Assembly: GCF_900177745.1 (NCBI RefSeq)
Contig: NZ_FXAR01000001.1
Location: 62,001-126,000 of the forward strand
Reading direction: 5' to 3'
Origin: Corynebacterium pollutisoli
Lineage (GTDB): Bacteria; Actinomycetota; Actinomycetes; Mycobacteriales; Mycobacteriaceae
DNA length: 64,000 nt
Within the stretch, counting starts at the first letter, position 1. Each line of letters starts with the position of its first letter. Both the position numbers and the translations under genes were made by a program. Below are positions 8,567 through 16,804 of the stretch, one piece after another. Below the pieces are notes generated by a model. The model saw nothing but the letters and a program-made list of their open reading frames with translations. It did not search any database and was not told where the DNA came from.

Positions 8567-8571
8567 CACAC

Positions 8572-9348
8572 ATGTCCATCACCGCCACCCCCATCTCCCA
8601 GCAGATCGTCCTCGTCACCGGCGGCGCCCGCGGCCTGGGCAAGGCCGTCACCGAGGCGTTCCTGCGTGAAGGCGCCAAGGTGGTCGTCAACTACTTCTCC
8701 TCGGACCAAGAGGCGCAGGCCATCGTCGACAAGCATCCCGGCCAGGCGGTGGCCATCCGGGCCGACGTCCGTGACCGCGCGCAGATCGACGCCCTGTTCA
8801 CCCGGGCCCGCGAAGAGTTCGGCGCCCCGGTGACCACCGTCGTCTCCAACGCCCTCATCGACTTCTCCTTCGACGGCGACGCCCGCCCCAAGGCCGAGGA
8901 CATCGCCTACGAGCGTTTCGAGTCCCAGTTCGCCGGCGCCGTCCAGGGCACCCTCAACGTCACCCAGGCCGCCCTGCCCGGCTTCGACGAGTTCGGCTCG
9001 GGCCGCATCATCACCATCGGCACTAACCTCTTCCAGTACCCGGTCGTGCCCTACCACGACTACACCGCCGCCAAGGCCGCCCTCCTCTCGCTCACCCGCA
9101 CCCTGGCCGCTGACCTGGGCCCGCGTGGCGTGACCGTCAACATGCTCTCCGGCGGCCTGCTGCGTACCACCGACGCCTCCGCCGCCACCCCGGACGAGGT
9201 CTTCGACCTCATCGCCTCCGGCACCCCGCTGCAGTCCGTGACCACCCCGGAGGAGTTCGCCGACGCGATCCTCTTCTTCGCCTCCCCGTGGGCGCGCTCC
9301 GTCACCGGCCAGAACCTGGTCGTCGATGGCGGCCTGGTCAAGGACTAG
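8572..9348 (+). CDS. SDR oxidoreductase under TPP riboswitch control (OarX-like)
   Basis: A 258-residue short-chain dehydrogenase resembling 3-oxoacyl-ACP reductases: TGGARGLGKA for the cofactor near residue 17, SNALIDF at the NNAG position, catalytic segment with YHDYTAAKAA (Tyr-x3-Lys), and a DGG end. A thiamine-regulated oxidoreductase, called oarX, was described in comparative studies of THI elements (from memory); this gene fits that description, but the substrate is unknown. Start ATG 8572 follows AGAAAGG, which lies inside the sequestering hairpin. The monooxygenase gene begins 3 bases after its stop, so both are controlled by the riboswitch. A copy of the iterated word is at 8723. Confidence 0.88.
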   Translation: MSITATPISQQIVLVTGGARGLGKAVTEAFLREGAKVVVNYFSSDQEAQAIVDKHPGQAVAIRADVRDRAQIDALFTRAREEFGAPVTTVVSNALIDFSFDGDARPKAEDIAYERFESQFAGAVQGTLNVTQAALPGFDEFGSGRIITIGTNLFQYPVVPYHDYTAAKAALLSLTRTLAADLGPRGVTVNMLSGGLLRTTDASAATPDEVFDLIASGTPLQSVTTPEEFADAILFFASPWARSVTGQNLVVDGGLVKD

Positions 9349-9351
9349 TCC

Positions 9352-10623
9352 GTGCACATCAACCTCTTCGCCTTTGCGGCCGGGCACCACACCTCCGCCT
9401 GGCGCGCCGCCGACTCCTCGGTGGGGCGCCTCGGGGACATCACGTACTGGGAGGAGCTCGCGCAGATCGCCGAGCGCGGCAAACTCGACGCCTTCTTCCT
9501 TGCCGACGGCCAGTCCGCCGCCATCGGGGGCGTCGGCGGTGGCCCCGCCTGGTTCCTCGAACCCGTCACCACGCTCGCCGCCCTGGCGCGCGCCACCTCG
9601 CGGATCGGTCTGGTCACGACCATCTCCGCGACCTTCTGGCCGCCCTTCCACGCCGCCCGCCTCATGGCCAGTCTCGACCACATCTCCGGCGGCCGCGCCG
9701 GGATCAACGTCGTCACCTCCATGGGCGACGACGAGGCCCGCAACCACGGCATGCCCGCCCTCCCGCCGCACGCCGAACGCTACGCCCGCGCCGACGAGTT
9801 CATCCGGGTGGTGGGGGAGTTGTGGGACTCGTTCCCCGCCGACGCCGTCGTCTGCGACGAATCCTGGGCCGACGCCTCCCGCTTATCGACACCCGCCCAC
9901 TCCGGCGACTTCTTCCAGGTGGCAGGTCCGCTCAACATCCCCGCCGGCCCGCAGGGCCGCCCCGTCCTGTTCCAGGCCGGGGCCTCCGAACCGGGCCGCG
10001 ACCTGGCCGCCACCCACGCCGAGGGCATCTACGCCGTGGCGTGGGACCTGGAGATGGCGCGCGAGTACCGTCTCGACGTCCGCCGCCGCGCCGCCGACCA
10101 GGGGCGGGACCCGGATTCGATCGTGGTCATGCCGGGCCTGGTCACCTACGTCGGCCGCACCGAGGAGGAGGCCCGCGCCAAGCAGCGCGCGCTGAACGCT
10201 CTGCTGCCCGTCGACGACGCGCTGCGTGGGCTGGAGTACTTCATCCGACAGGACACCTCCGGCTGGGACCTCGACGCACCGGTGCCCCCGCTGCCGCCGC
10301 TGGACGAGTTCACCGGCCCCAAGGGCCGCTACGCCACCATCCTGCGGATCATCGAGTCCCGCCAGCCCACCGTCCGTGAACTGCTGGGCTACCTCGCCGC
10401 CGGCGGCGGGCACGCCACGTTCGTCGGCACGCCCTAGCAGATCGCCGACGAGATGCAGCGTTGGGTGTCAGAGGGTGGGGCCGACGGCTTCAACCTCATG
10501 CCGCCCTCCCTGCCCGCCGGCATCGAGGACTTCGTCGACCTGGTCATCCCCGTCCTCCAGGAACGCGGCGTGTTCCGCACCGAGTACGAGGGGACGACGC
10601 TACGGGAGCACCTGGGGGAGTAG
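9352..10623 (+). pseudogene. NtaA/SnaA/DszA-type flavin monooxygenase with in-frame TAG
   Basis: The GTG at 9352 opens a luciferase-like monooxygenase of the nitrilotriacetate / dibenzothiophene-sulfone subgroup: INLFAFAAGHHTSAWR, the NVVTS segment (residues about 119-123) and FVGTP near residue 358. A TAG at 10435-10437 stops translation at 361 residues, yet the same frame continues with [21 protein letters not shown] and VFRTEYEG and ends at a TAG at 10621-10623. Homologues read FVGTPE-QIADEM here, so GAG to TAG (one G to T change) explains the interruption. The lost 62 residues include the conserved GFNLMPP segment of the flavin-binding barrel, so the short form is probably inactive. A sequencing error cannot be excluded. 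Confidence 0.8.
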
Positions 10624-10632
10624 CCCAATGTG

Positions 10633-10672
10633 AAAACGCCCTCCCGCTTCGCAAGAAGCCGGAGGGCGTTTT
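10633..10672 (+). terminator. Terminator of the TPP-regulated operon
   Basis: AAAACGCCCTCC (10633-10644) and GGAGGGCGTTTT (10661-10672) form a perfect 12-bp stem with a 16-nt loop, flanked by A and T runs, so it can act in both directions, also for the facing tRNA-His transcript. Confidence 0.8.
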
Positions 10673-10679
10673 CCTTCGG

Positions 10680-10753
10680 GGTGGCTGACGGGGCTCGAAC
10701 CCGCGACACCCAGGATCACAACCTGGTGCTCTACCAGCTGAACTACAGCCACC
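10680..10753 (-). tRNA. tRNA-His (anticodon GTG)
   Basis: Reverse complement: acceptor GTGGCTG/CAGCCAC, D-arm TTCAGCTGGTAGAGC, anticodon arm CCAGG-TTGTGAT-CCTGG, T-arm GGGTTCGAGCCCC. The anticodon GTG reads histidine. The extra G(-1) at 10753 faces C73 at 10680, the identity pair of tRNA-His. CCA is not encoded. Confidence 0.95.
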
Positions 10754-10801
10754 ATCGCTGCTTAACTGCAGCGGAATACAGATTAACCTACCGCGCCGGA
10801 A

Positions 10802-11437
10802 TTACAAAAACCGCTGGTAGTGGTTGGTGGCGGCCGTGGCGCACTCGGCTGCGGCGGTGGACTCCGGGCCGGGGGCGGGGACGAAGACGGCGCGTCGGTA
10901 GTAGTCGAGCTCGCGGATGGACTCGACGATGTCGGCCAGCGCGCGGTGGGCGAGTCCCTTCTCGGGCTGGTTGAAGTAGGCCTTGGGGAACCAGCGGCGG
11001 GCGAGTTCCTTGATGGAGGAGACGTCGACCATGCGGTAGTGGAGGGCGGCGTCGAGACGCGGCATCTGCTCGCGGATGAATGCCCGGTCGGTGGCGATGG
11101 AGTTACCGGCCAGCGGGGCGGGGTGGTCGGGGCTGCAGTGCTCGGCGATGAGCGCCAGGACGGCGTCCTCGGCCTCCTCAAGCGACACCGTCGAGGCGCG
11201 CACCTGCTCGGTGAGCCCCGACTTCGCGTGCATGTTGGTGACAAAGTCGTCCATCTGCGCCAGCTCGTCCTCGGTGGCGTGGACGACCAGATCCACGCCC
11301 TCGCCGATGATCTGCAGGTTGGCGTCGGTGACCAGGGCCGCGACCTCGACGATGACGTGGCGTTCGAGGTCGAGGCCGGTCATCTCCAGGTCGACCCACA
11401 CGAGGCGGTCGTTCTTGGCTGCGATATCCATGCTCAT
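10802..11437 (-). CDS. orn: Oligoribonuclease
   Basis: A 211-residue DEDDh 3'-5' exoribonuclease that degrades di- to penta-ribonucleotides at the end of RNA decay, and in many bacteria pGpG. The first exo motif VDLEMTGLD (with Asp and Glu) lies near residue 15, [12 protein letters not shown] supplies the second, and [12 protein letters not shown] with [11 protein letters not shown] the third, including the catalytic His and Asp. Its ATG overlaps the cmrA stop (ATGA), with a GGGGG Shine-Dalgarno inside the cmrA end. The neighbourhood cmrA-orn is also found in Mycobacterium (Rv2509/Rv2511 region). Confidence 0.95.
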   Translation of the reverse strand: MSMDIAAKNDRLVWVDLEMTGLDLERHVIVEVAALVTDANLQIIGEGVDLVVHATEDELAQMDDFVTNMHAKSGLTEQVRASTVSLEEAEDAVLALIAEHCSPDHPAPLAGNSIATDRAFIREQMPRLDAALHYRMVDVSSIKELARRWFPKAYFNQPEKGLAHRALADIVESIRELDYYRRAVFVPAPGPESTAAAECATAATNHYQRFL

Positions 11438-12237
11438 TCCCCCATCTTGGCGTAGAAGCGGCCGATGAGGGGAGCCAGCAGGCCCGTCGGGGCGATCTTG
11501 GAGGCGGCGTTCATGGCCTTGCTCAGCGGGCCTGGCACGACGCGACGCTGGTTCTTGGCCATCGCCTCGAGGGTCTCGCGGGAGCAGGACTCGTAGGTGG
11601 TCCACAGGAAATCGGGCACCACCTTGTCGACGATCGACTTCTCCTCGTCCGGGATCACCGCGTCCCGCACCGGGCCGGGGGCCAGCAGCGTGCAGGTGAC
11701 GCCGGTGCCCTTGAGTTCGTAGTGCAGGGCCTCGGTGAAGGCGTTGACACCGGCCTTGGTGAACACGTAGGTCGCGTTGTTGGGGATCGGCACGTTGCCG
11801 GCCGCGGAACCCACGTTGCAGATCGCGCCCGACCTCCGCTCCAGCATCCCGCCGAGCGCGGCATGCGTGAGACGGTGCACGGCGGTGGCGTTGAGGTGGA
11901 ACTGGTCGACCTCGTAGGCCCAGTCCTGCTTCATCAATGGCCCGAACGACGCGATGCCGGCGGAGTTGATGAGGATGTTGACGGGGCGGGCGTCGAAAAG
12001 CTCGATGACCCGGCTGACCTCCTCGTGCTTGCTCAGATCAGCCGCCACCACCTCCACGGTCACACCGTGGGCGGCCTCGAGGGCGTCGGCGAGCTCGCGG
12101 AGCACTGCTTCCCGACGCGCCACCACAATCAGATTGTGACCCATCGACGCGAGATCACGCGCCATGGCCATGCCGATGCCCTGGCTGGCACCGGTGACGA
12201 GGGCGAAGGTATCCGGGCTGGGGGAGGGGAGAGTCAT
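11434..12237 (-). CDS. cmrA: Mycolate reductase CmrA (SDR)
   Basis: CmrA reduces the 3-oxo group of freshly condensed mycolate precursors to the mature hydroxy acid at the inner membrane; it is specific to mycolic-acid bacteria. The 267-residue protein has TGASQGIG near residue 15, NSAGIAS, a Ser in NVGSAAGN, Tyr/Lys in YVFTKAG, and a C-terminal extension ([23 protein letters not shown]) typical of this subgroup. Adjacency to orn supports the assignment. ATG 12237 is preceded by TAACGT 7 nt upstream, fitting a leaderless mRNA and excluding the longer in-frame start. A GCGTCGAAAAGC copy of the iterated word (N=T) is at 11990. Confidence 0.85.
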   Translation of the reverse strand: MTLPSPSPDTFALVTGASQGIGMAMARDLASMGHNLIVVARREAVLRELADALEAAHGVTVEVVAADLSKHEEVSRVIELFDARPVNILINSAGIASFGPLMKQDWAYEVDQFHLNATAVHRLTHAALGGMLERRSGAICNVGSAAGNVPIPNNATYVFTKAGVNAFTEALHYELKGTGVTCTLLAPGPVRDAVIPDEEKSIVDKVVPDFLWTTYESCSRETLEAMAKNQRRVVPGPLSKAMNAASKIAPTGLLAPLIGRFYAKMGE

Positions 12238-12299
12238 GGGGTCCACGTTAGTCGGCACCGATGTCAGACCGCATGTGGCCGACATTTAATGTGAAACCC

Positions 12300-13655
12300 A
12301 TGAACGCCGTGTTGATCGCCGTGCTGGTGATGCTCGTCCTTGCCGTCTCCCGGGTCCACGTGGTCCTGGCCCTGTTCATCGGCGCCCTGGTCGGTGGTCT
12401 GCTCGGGGGCCTCGGCCTCGACGGCACCATGGTCGCCTTCCAGGACGGCCTGTCCGGGGGCGCGCAGATCGCCCTGTCCTATGCCCTGCTCGGTGCGTTC
12501 GCGATGGCGGTGGCCAGTTCGGGGCTGCCGAATCTGCTTGCGAACTGGCTGATCGGGAAGTTGGGGGTGGACTCGACGTCGGCACGCACGAAGACGATCG
12601 CCCTGACCAAGTGGGGCATGGTCGCCGGCATCCTGGCGATGGCGATCATGTCGCAGAACCTCATCCCGGTCCACATCGCCTTCATCCCGCTCATCATCCC
12701 GCCGCTGCTGGCCGTGTTCAACCGCCTGCAGATCGACCGCCGCCTCATCGCCACGGTGTTGACGTTCGGCCTGGTCACCACCTACATGTGGATCCCGATC
12801 GGCTTCGGCAACATCTTCCTCAACGACATCCTGCTCGGCAACATCGAGACCGCCGGCCTGGACACCAGCGACATCAACATCTTCACCACGATGACCATCC
12901 CGGCCCTCGGCATGGTCGTCGGTCTGCTCATCGCCGTGTTCTTCACTTATCGACGCCCCCGTGCCTACGTCGATAAGCCGATCACCGTGGGCACCGACGC
13001 CGCCGAGGAGCCCATCTCCCGCTACCGCATCATCGTGGCGCTCATCGCGATCGTCGCGACTTTCGCCGTGCAGGTCGTCATGCAGTCCATGGACACCGAG
13101 GCGAACTCCCTGCTCATCGGCGCGCTCACCGGCCTGGCGATCTTCCTCGCCACCGGCGCCGTCAAGTGGAACCAGGCCGACGACATCTTCACCGCCGGCA
13201 TGAAGATGATGGCGCTCATCGGTTTCATCATGATCACCGCGCAGGGCTTCGCCGCCGTCATGTCCGCCACCGGCGAGGTCGACTCCCTCGTCGCCGCCTC
13301 CGCCGAGCTCTTCGCCGGCTCCAAGGCGGCGGCCGCGGTGGCGATGCTCGTGGTCGGCCTCATCGTCACCATGGGAATCGGTTCCAGCTTCTCGACGCTG
13401 CCCATCATCACCACGATCTACGTCCCCCTCTGCCTGGCGATGGGCTTCTCCCCGGTGGCCACCGTCGCGATCATCGGTACCGCCGGCGCCCTCGGCGACG
13501 CAGGTTCCCCGGCCTCGGACTCCACCCTCGGTCCGACCGCCGGCCTCAACGCCGACGGCCAGCACGACCACATCCGGGACTCGGTCATCCCGACCTTCAT
13601 CCACTTCAACATCCCGCTGCTCATCTCCGGCTTCATCGCCGCGATGGTGCTGTAG
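12300..13655 (+). CDS. Na+/H+ antiporter family protein
   Basis: A 451-residue integral membrane protein with about 11-12 membrane segments. Motifs such as GAFAMAVASSGLPNLLANWL, then TLPIITTIYVPLC and GTAGALGDAGSPASDST match the NhaC/YuiF-like Na+/H+ antiporter (or histidine/cation antiporter) family. The start at 12300 is preferred to the in-frame ATG at 12261 because TAATGT lies 7 nt before it, as in other leaderless genes here, and the first membrane segment follows directly. Two copies of the iterated word lie only 10 bp apart in opposite orientation (12945-12956 and 12967-12978), and a third is at 13387. The substrate ion is not provable from sequence. Confidence 0.78.
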   Translation: MNAVLIAVLVMLVLAVSRVHVVLALFIGALVGGLLGGLGLDGTMVAFQDGLSGGAQIALSYALLGAFAMAVASSGLPNLLANWLIGKLGVDSTSARTKTIALTKWGMVAGILAMAIMSQNLIPVHIAFIPLIIPPLLAVFNRLQIDRRLIATVLTFGLVTTYMWIPIGFGNIFLNDILLGNIETAGLDTSDINIFTTMTIPALGMVVGLLIAVFFTYRRPRAYVDKPITVGTDAAEEPISRYRIIVALIAIVATFAVQVVMQSMDTEANSLLIGALTGLAIFLATGAVKWNQADDIFTAGMKMMALIGFIMITAQGFAAVMSATGEVDSLVAASAELFAGSKAAAAVAMLVVGLIVTMGIGSSFSTLPIITTIYVPLCLAMGFSPVATVAIIGTAGALGDAGSPASDSTLGPTAGLNADGQHDHIRDSVIPTFIHFNIPLLISGFIAAMVL

Positions 13656-13685
13656 ATCCCGCTGCTACCGCCGGAATTTCTTGAG

Positions 13686-13758
13686 CGCCCCCGATTGGAT
13701 TCGAACCAACGACCGACGGATTAGAAGTCCGGTGCTCTATCCACTGAGCTACGGAGGC
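13686..13758 (-). tRNA. tRNA-Arg (anticodon TCT)
   Basis: Reverse complement: acceptor GCCTCCG/CGGGGGC (one G-U pair), D-arm GCTCAGTGGATAGAGC, anticodon arm CGGAC-TTCTAAT-style loop with anticodon TCT (reads AGA), T-arm GTTGGTTCGAATCCAA. No CCA encoded. Start and length (73 nt) fit. Confidence 0.93.
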
Positions 13759-13879
13759 CTGCGCGAGAAAATACTAACGCACGTCCCCACGGAACCGAAA
13801 AAGTTCCCAGGTAGTGAGTAGTTTCACGCGCATGCACCCCGGCTAGGACGACGGCCGCGGGCGGATTAGGGTAGAGCGC

Positions 13880-16039
13880 ATGTCAGCACTGCAGGAGAAG
13901 GAAACGACGACGCGGGCGTCGACAAGCACGAGGAAGGTGCGGTCGACCTGGCCGCTCTACCTGCTGTTTTTCGTGTTCGCGGGCCTGGTGGGCGCGACGA
14001 TCTCCTTCGAGTTCCTCACGGACTCGCTGGTCGCACTGGGTATCCCGGATCCGGGGCCGGTGACGACGTGGGGTCTGCCGTTCTTCCGCGCGGTGGGCTG
14101 GATGCTGGCGGCGCTGGCGATCGGGTCGTTCATGTTTGCGGCCTTCTACATTTCGCCGAAGGTGCCGGAGGGTGACAACTCCCGCCTGGTCGAGGCGCCG
14201 CTGAGCGTCGACGGTGACATCGCGGCGCGGACGGGCGCGGTCTCGACGCTGTGTTTCGGGCTCATCGCGCTGCTCATGATCCCGCTGACGCTGTCGGACG
14301 TGTCCGGCACGCCGTTCCGGAACACGCTGGCCATCGACATGTGGGGCGTGGCGATCAGCCAGGTGTCCACGGCGCTGGCGTGGTCGGTGGTGGCGGGGAT
14401 CTCACTGGTCGTGGGCGTGGCGGGGCTGGTGTTCCGGAAGTGGATCGCGCAGCCGCTGCTGTTCGTCGGGGCGATCCTCACGATCGTGCCGCTCGGCATG
14501 GAGGGTCACGCGGCGGCGGGCGGTGCGCATGACTACGGCACGAACTCCTACCTGTGGCACCTCGTCGGTATGGCGGTGTGGGTGGGCGGCCTCATGGCGC
14601 TCATCGCGCACGGCCGCCGTTTGGGCCCGGACATGGAGACCGGCCTGCGCCGCTACTCGAGCGTGGCGTTGTTCGCGCTCATCGTCATGGCGATCTCGGG
14701 TCTCATCAACGCGGCGGTCCGCGTCGAGTGGTCGGACTGGTTCACCACGACGTACGGCTTCATCCTGGTGGCGAAGACGGTGGGCCTGGTGCTGCTGGGC
14801 TTCCTGGGTTTCGTGCACCGGATGCTCACGATCCCGGTGATCAACTCCCGCCCGGGGATGTTCCTGCGTTTCGCCGTGGTGGAGGTCATCCTCATGGCGG
14901 CGGTGACGGGCGTGGCCATCACCATGGGCCGCACCCCGCCGCCCCCGCCCCGGGATCCGAACCTGTCGCAGATGGCCATCCAGATGGGCTACGACCTCTA
15001 CGAGAAGCCCACCCTGGGCAACGTCTTCACCATGTGGCGTTTCGACGTGATGTTCGGGTCGATCGCCATCCTCATCACCGCCGGTTACCTCTACGGCATC
15101 TGGCGCGTGTACCGCCGGGGCGGGACGTGGGACCACCGCTACACGGCGATGTGGCTGCTGGGTACGGGCAGCCTGTTCGTCACCACGAGCTCGGGCCTGG
15201 GCATGAACATGCCGGCCACCTACTCGATGCACATGATCGTGCACATGATCCTGTCGATGGTGGTGCCGCTGTTCCTCGCGCTGGGCGGACCGCTGACGCT
15301 CATCATGGCGGCCTACGAGCCGGGTGAGCCGGGTCGACCGACGGCGCACGACTGGGCGCTGGCGATCACGAAGGCCCCGCTGCTCAGGGCGCTCACGCAC
15401 CCGCTGGTGAACACGATGCAGTTCCTCTTCGTGTTCTACGTCCTCTACCTGTTCATCCCGCTGTATGAGCTGGCGATCTCGGAGCATGCGGGTCACCTGG
15501 CGATGAACTGGGCGTTCCTCATCTCCGGCTACCTCTACTTCTGGGAGCTGGTGGGCACGGATCCGGTGCCGGTGAAGCGTCCGACGGCGATCCGTCTGGC
15601 CTGGCTGGTGGGTTCCATGCCGTTCCACCTGTTCGCCGGTATCTACCTCATGCAGCTGACGACGGTGATGGGCGAGGACTTCTACATGAGCCTCGGCCTG
15701 CCGTGGGAGCTCAACCTGCTGGAGGACCAGAAGGTCGGCGGCGGCATCGGCTGGGCGTCGGGTTCCTTCCCGTTGGGCCTGGTGTTCCTGCTGCTGTTCA
15801 TCGGGTGGCGGCGCGACGACCGCGCCACCGAGATCGCCTACGAGGAGCGCGTCGCCTCCGGCGAGGACCAGGACTACGAGGCGTACAACGAGATGCTGGC
15901 CCGGATCTCCGCCGGCGGGGCCGCCCGCGAGGAGTTCGAGGAGAAGGAGTTCCCCCGGGCGGCGGAGACCCCGGCCGAGGACACCCCGGAGCCCCCGGAG
16001 GGGCCGGTACTCGATCTGCGCTCCCGGCGCAAGCGCTAG
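13880..16039 (+). CDS. ctaG: Fused CopD/CtaG membrane protein, cytochrome c oxidase copper assembly
   Basis: A 719-residue membrane protein. The first half (residues about 25-350) is CopD-like, with membrane helices and periplasmic-side His (EGHAAAGGAHDYG, YLWHLVGMAVWVGG). The second half (about 390-650) is a CtaG_caa3 domain with MHMIVHMILSMVVPLFLALGG-type helices and a PFHLFAGIYL segment. Proteins of this fused type in corynebacteria and mycobacteria (Rv0102-like) handle copper for the aa3 oxidase CuB site. The C-terminal 70 residues are acidic and soluble. A TAGGGT -10 lies 7 nt before the ATG, so it is probably leaderless. A GCGTCGACAAGC word falls at 13916. Confidence 0.88.
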   Translation: MSALQEKETTTRASTSTRKVRSTWPLYLLFFVFAGLVGATISFEFLTDSLVALGIPDPGPVTTWGLPFFRAVGWMLAALAIGSFMFAAFYISPKVPEGDNSRLVEAPLSVDGDIAARTGAVSTLCFGLIALLMIPLTLSDVSGTPFRNTLAIDMWGVAISQVSTALAWSVVAGISLVVGVAGLVFRKWIAQPLLFVGAILTIVPLGMEGHAAAGGAHDYGTNSYLWHLVGMAVWVGGLMALIAHGRRLGPDMETGLRRYSSVALFALIVMAISGLINAAVRVEWSDWFTTTYGFILVAKTVGLVLLGFLGFVHRMLTIPVINSRPGMFLRFAVVEVILMAAVTGVAITMGRTPPPPPRDPNLSQMAIQMGYDLYEKPTLGNVFTMWRFDVMFGSIAILITAGYLYGIWRVYRRGGTWDHRYTAMWLLGTGSLFVTTSSGLGMNMPATYSMHMIVHMILSMVVPLFLALGGPLTLIMAAYEPGEPGRPTAHDWALAITKAPLLRALTHPLVNTMQFLFVFYVLYLFIPLYELAISEHAGHLAMNWAFLISGYLYFWELVGTDPVPVKRPTAIRLAWLVGSMPFHLFAGIYLMQLTTVMGEDFYMSLGLPWELNLLEDQKVGGGIGWASGSFPLGLVFLLLFIGWRRDDRATEIAYEERVASGEDQDYEAYNEMLARISAGGAAREEFEEKEFPRAAETPAEDTPEPPEGPVLDLRSRRKR

Positions 16040-16060
16040 TCCCCGCCGGACGCCGGTTTC

Positions 16061-16084
16061 TGTGGATAACTCGAGTTGTCCACA
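16061..16084. promoter_or_regulatory. Two DnaA boxes in inverted orientation
   Basis: TGTGGATAA (16061-16069) is the exact complement of the DnaA box TTATCCACA, and TTGTCCACA (16076-16084) is a second box in the other orientation, together forming a 26-bp near-palindrome centred on CTCGAG. A copy of the iterated word, GCTTATCGACGT, follows directly at 16086. It lies 90 bp before an ssb-like gene. DnaA binding is inferred from consensus only. Confidence 0.6.
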
Positions 16085-16174
16085 GGCTTATCGACGTCGC
16101 GGTTGTCACCGCCCCCGTTCCCTGTCAGGCTGCGAGGTGTCACACCGACACACTCACACTCAGGGGGAACAACC

Positions 16175-16741
16175 ATGGCTCAGACCACCACGACCATCCT
16201 CGGCAATCTCACCGAAGAGCCGACGCTGCAGTACTTCGAGAAGTCCGAATCCTACAAGGCGCGCCTGCGCATCGCCTCCTCCCGCCGGGTGCGGGACAAG
16301 AAGAACCCGGAACTGTGGGTGGACACGGATCCGCTGTTCATCGACGTCGACGTGTGGGGGCCGTTGGCGGTCAACTGCAAGAAGTCCCTGGGCAAGGGCA
16401 TGCCGGTCCTCGCCCACGGCACGCTGGTCACCGACGAGTGGGTGGAGAAGGACACCAAGCAGAAGCGGCAGGTGGTCCGCCTGCGCGGCTACTCCGTGGG
16501 CCTGGACCTCACCCGCTACGTCATCGCCTCCCAGCGCGTGGACATCGCGGGGAAGAATCTCATCGGCGCGGCGCTGCCCGCCGACATCGACCCGCGGTCG
16601 CTGTGCGAGCGGGTGTGGGAGAACCCCGACTCGCCGCTGGGGCCGGCCCCGGCCCCGGCCCCGGCACCGGCACCGGAGCCGGTGGCGGGGCCGGACGGGG
16701 CGTCGGTAAGCACGGAGGGCGGGGGCGACGTCCCCTTCTAG
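16175..16741 (+). CDS. Single-stranded DNA-binding protein paralogue
   Basis: A 188-residue OB-fold protein. The N-terminal 110 residues are SSB-like (TTTILGNLTEEPTLQYFE, then VDVWGPLAVNC and GMPVLAHGTLVTDEW), and the last residues GGGDVPF resemble the acidic SSB tail that recruits partner proteins. Between them is a Pro-Ala repeat encoded by hexanucleotide repeats. The core lacks much of the housekeeping SSB similarity, so it is more likely a second, specialised SSB than the main replication protein. Start ATG 16175 follows CAGGGGGA. The paired DnaA boxes upstream suggest replication-linked control (inference). Confidence 0.78.
   Translation: MAQTTTTILGNLTEEPTLQYFEKSESYKARLRIASSRRVRDKKNPELWVDTDPLFIDVDVWGPLAVNCKKSLGKGMPVLAHGTLVTDEWVEKDTKQKRQVVRLRGYSVGLDLTRYVIASQRVDIAGKNLIGAALPADIDPRSLCERVWENPDSPLGPAPAPAPAPAPEPVAGPDGASVSTEGGGDVPF
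16641..16678 (+). repeat. GGCCCC/GGCACC hexanucleotide repeat in the ssb-like gene
   Basis: About six tandem copies of a six-base unit (GGCCCC changing to GGCACC) encode the Pro-Ala linker of the SSB paralogue. Such a tract can change length by slippage without a frameshift. Confidence 0.8.
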
Positions 16742-16804
16742 AACATCCGGGCCGGTCATGTACCCTGTGGAGTGTCTTTACCGCACTAGAACACTAGGGG
16801 AGAA

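Noticed and set aside
10435..10623. Separate small gene after the TAG in the monooxygenase
   Set aside because: The conserved continuation is in the same frame and lacks its own start with a Shine-Dalgarno.
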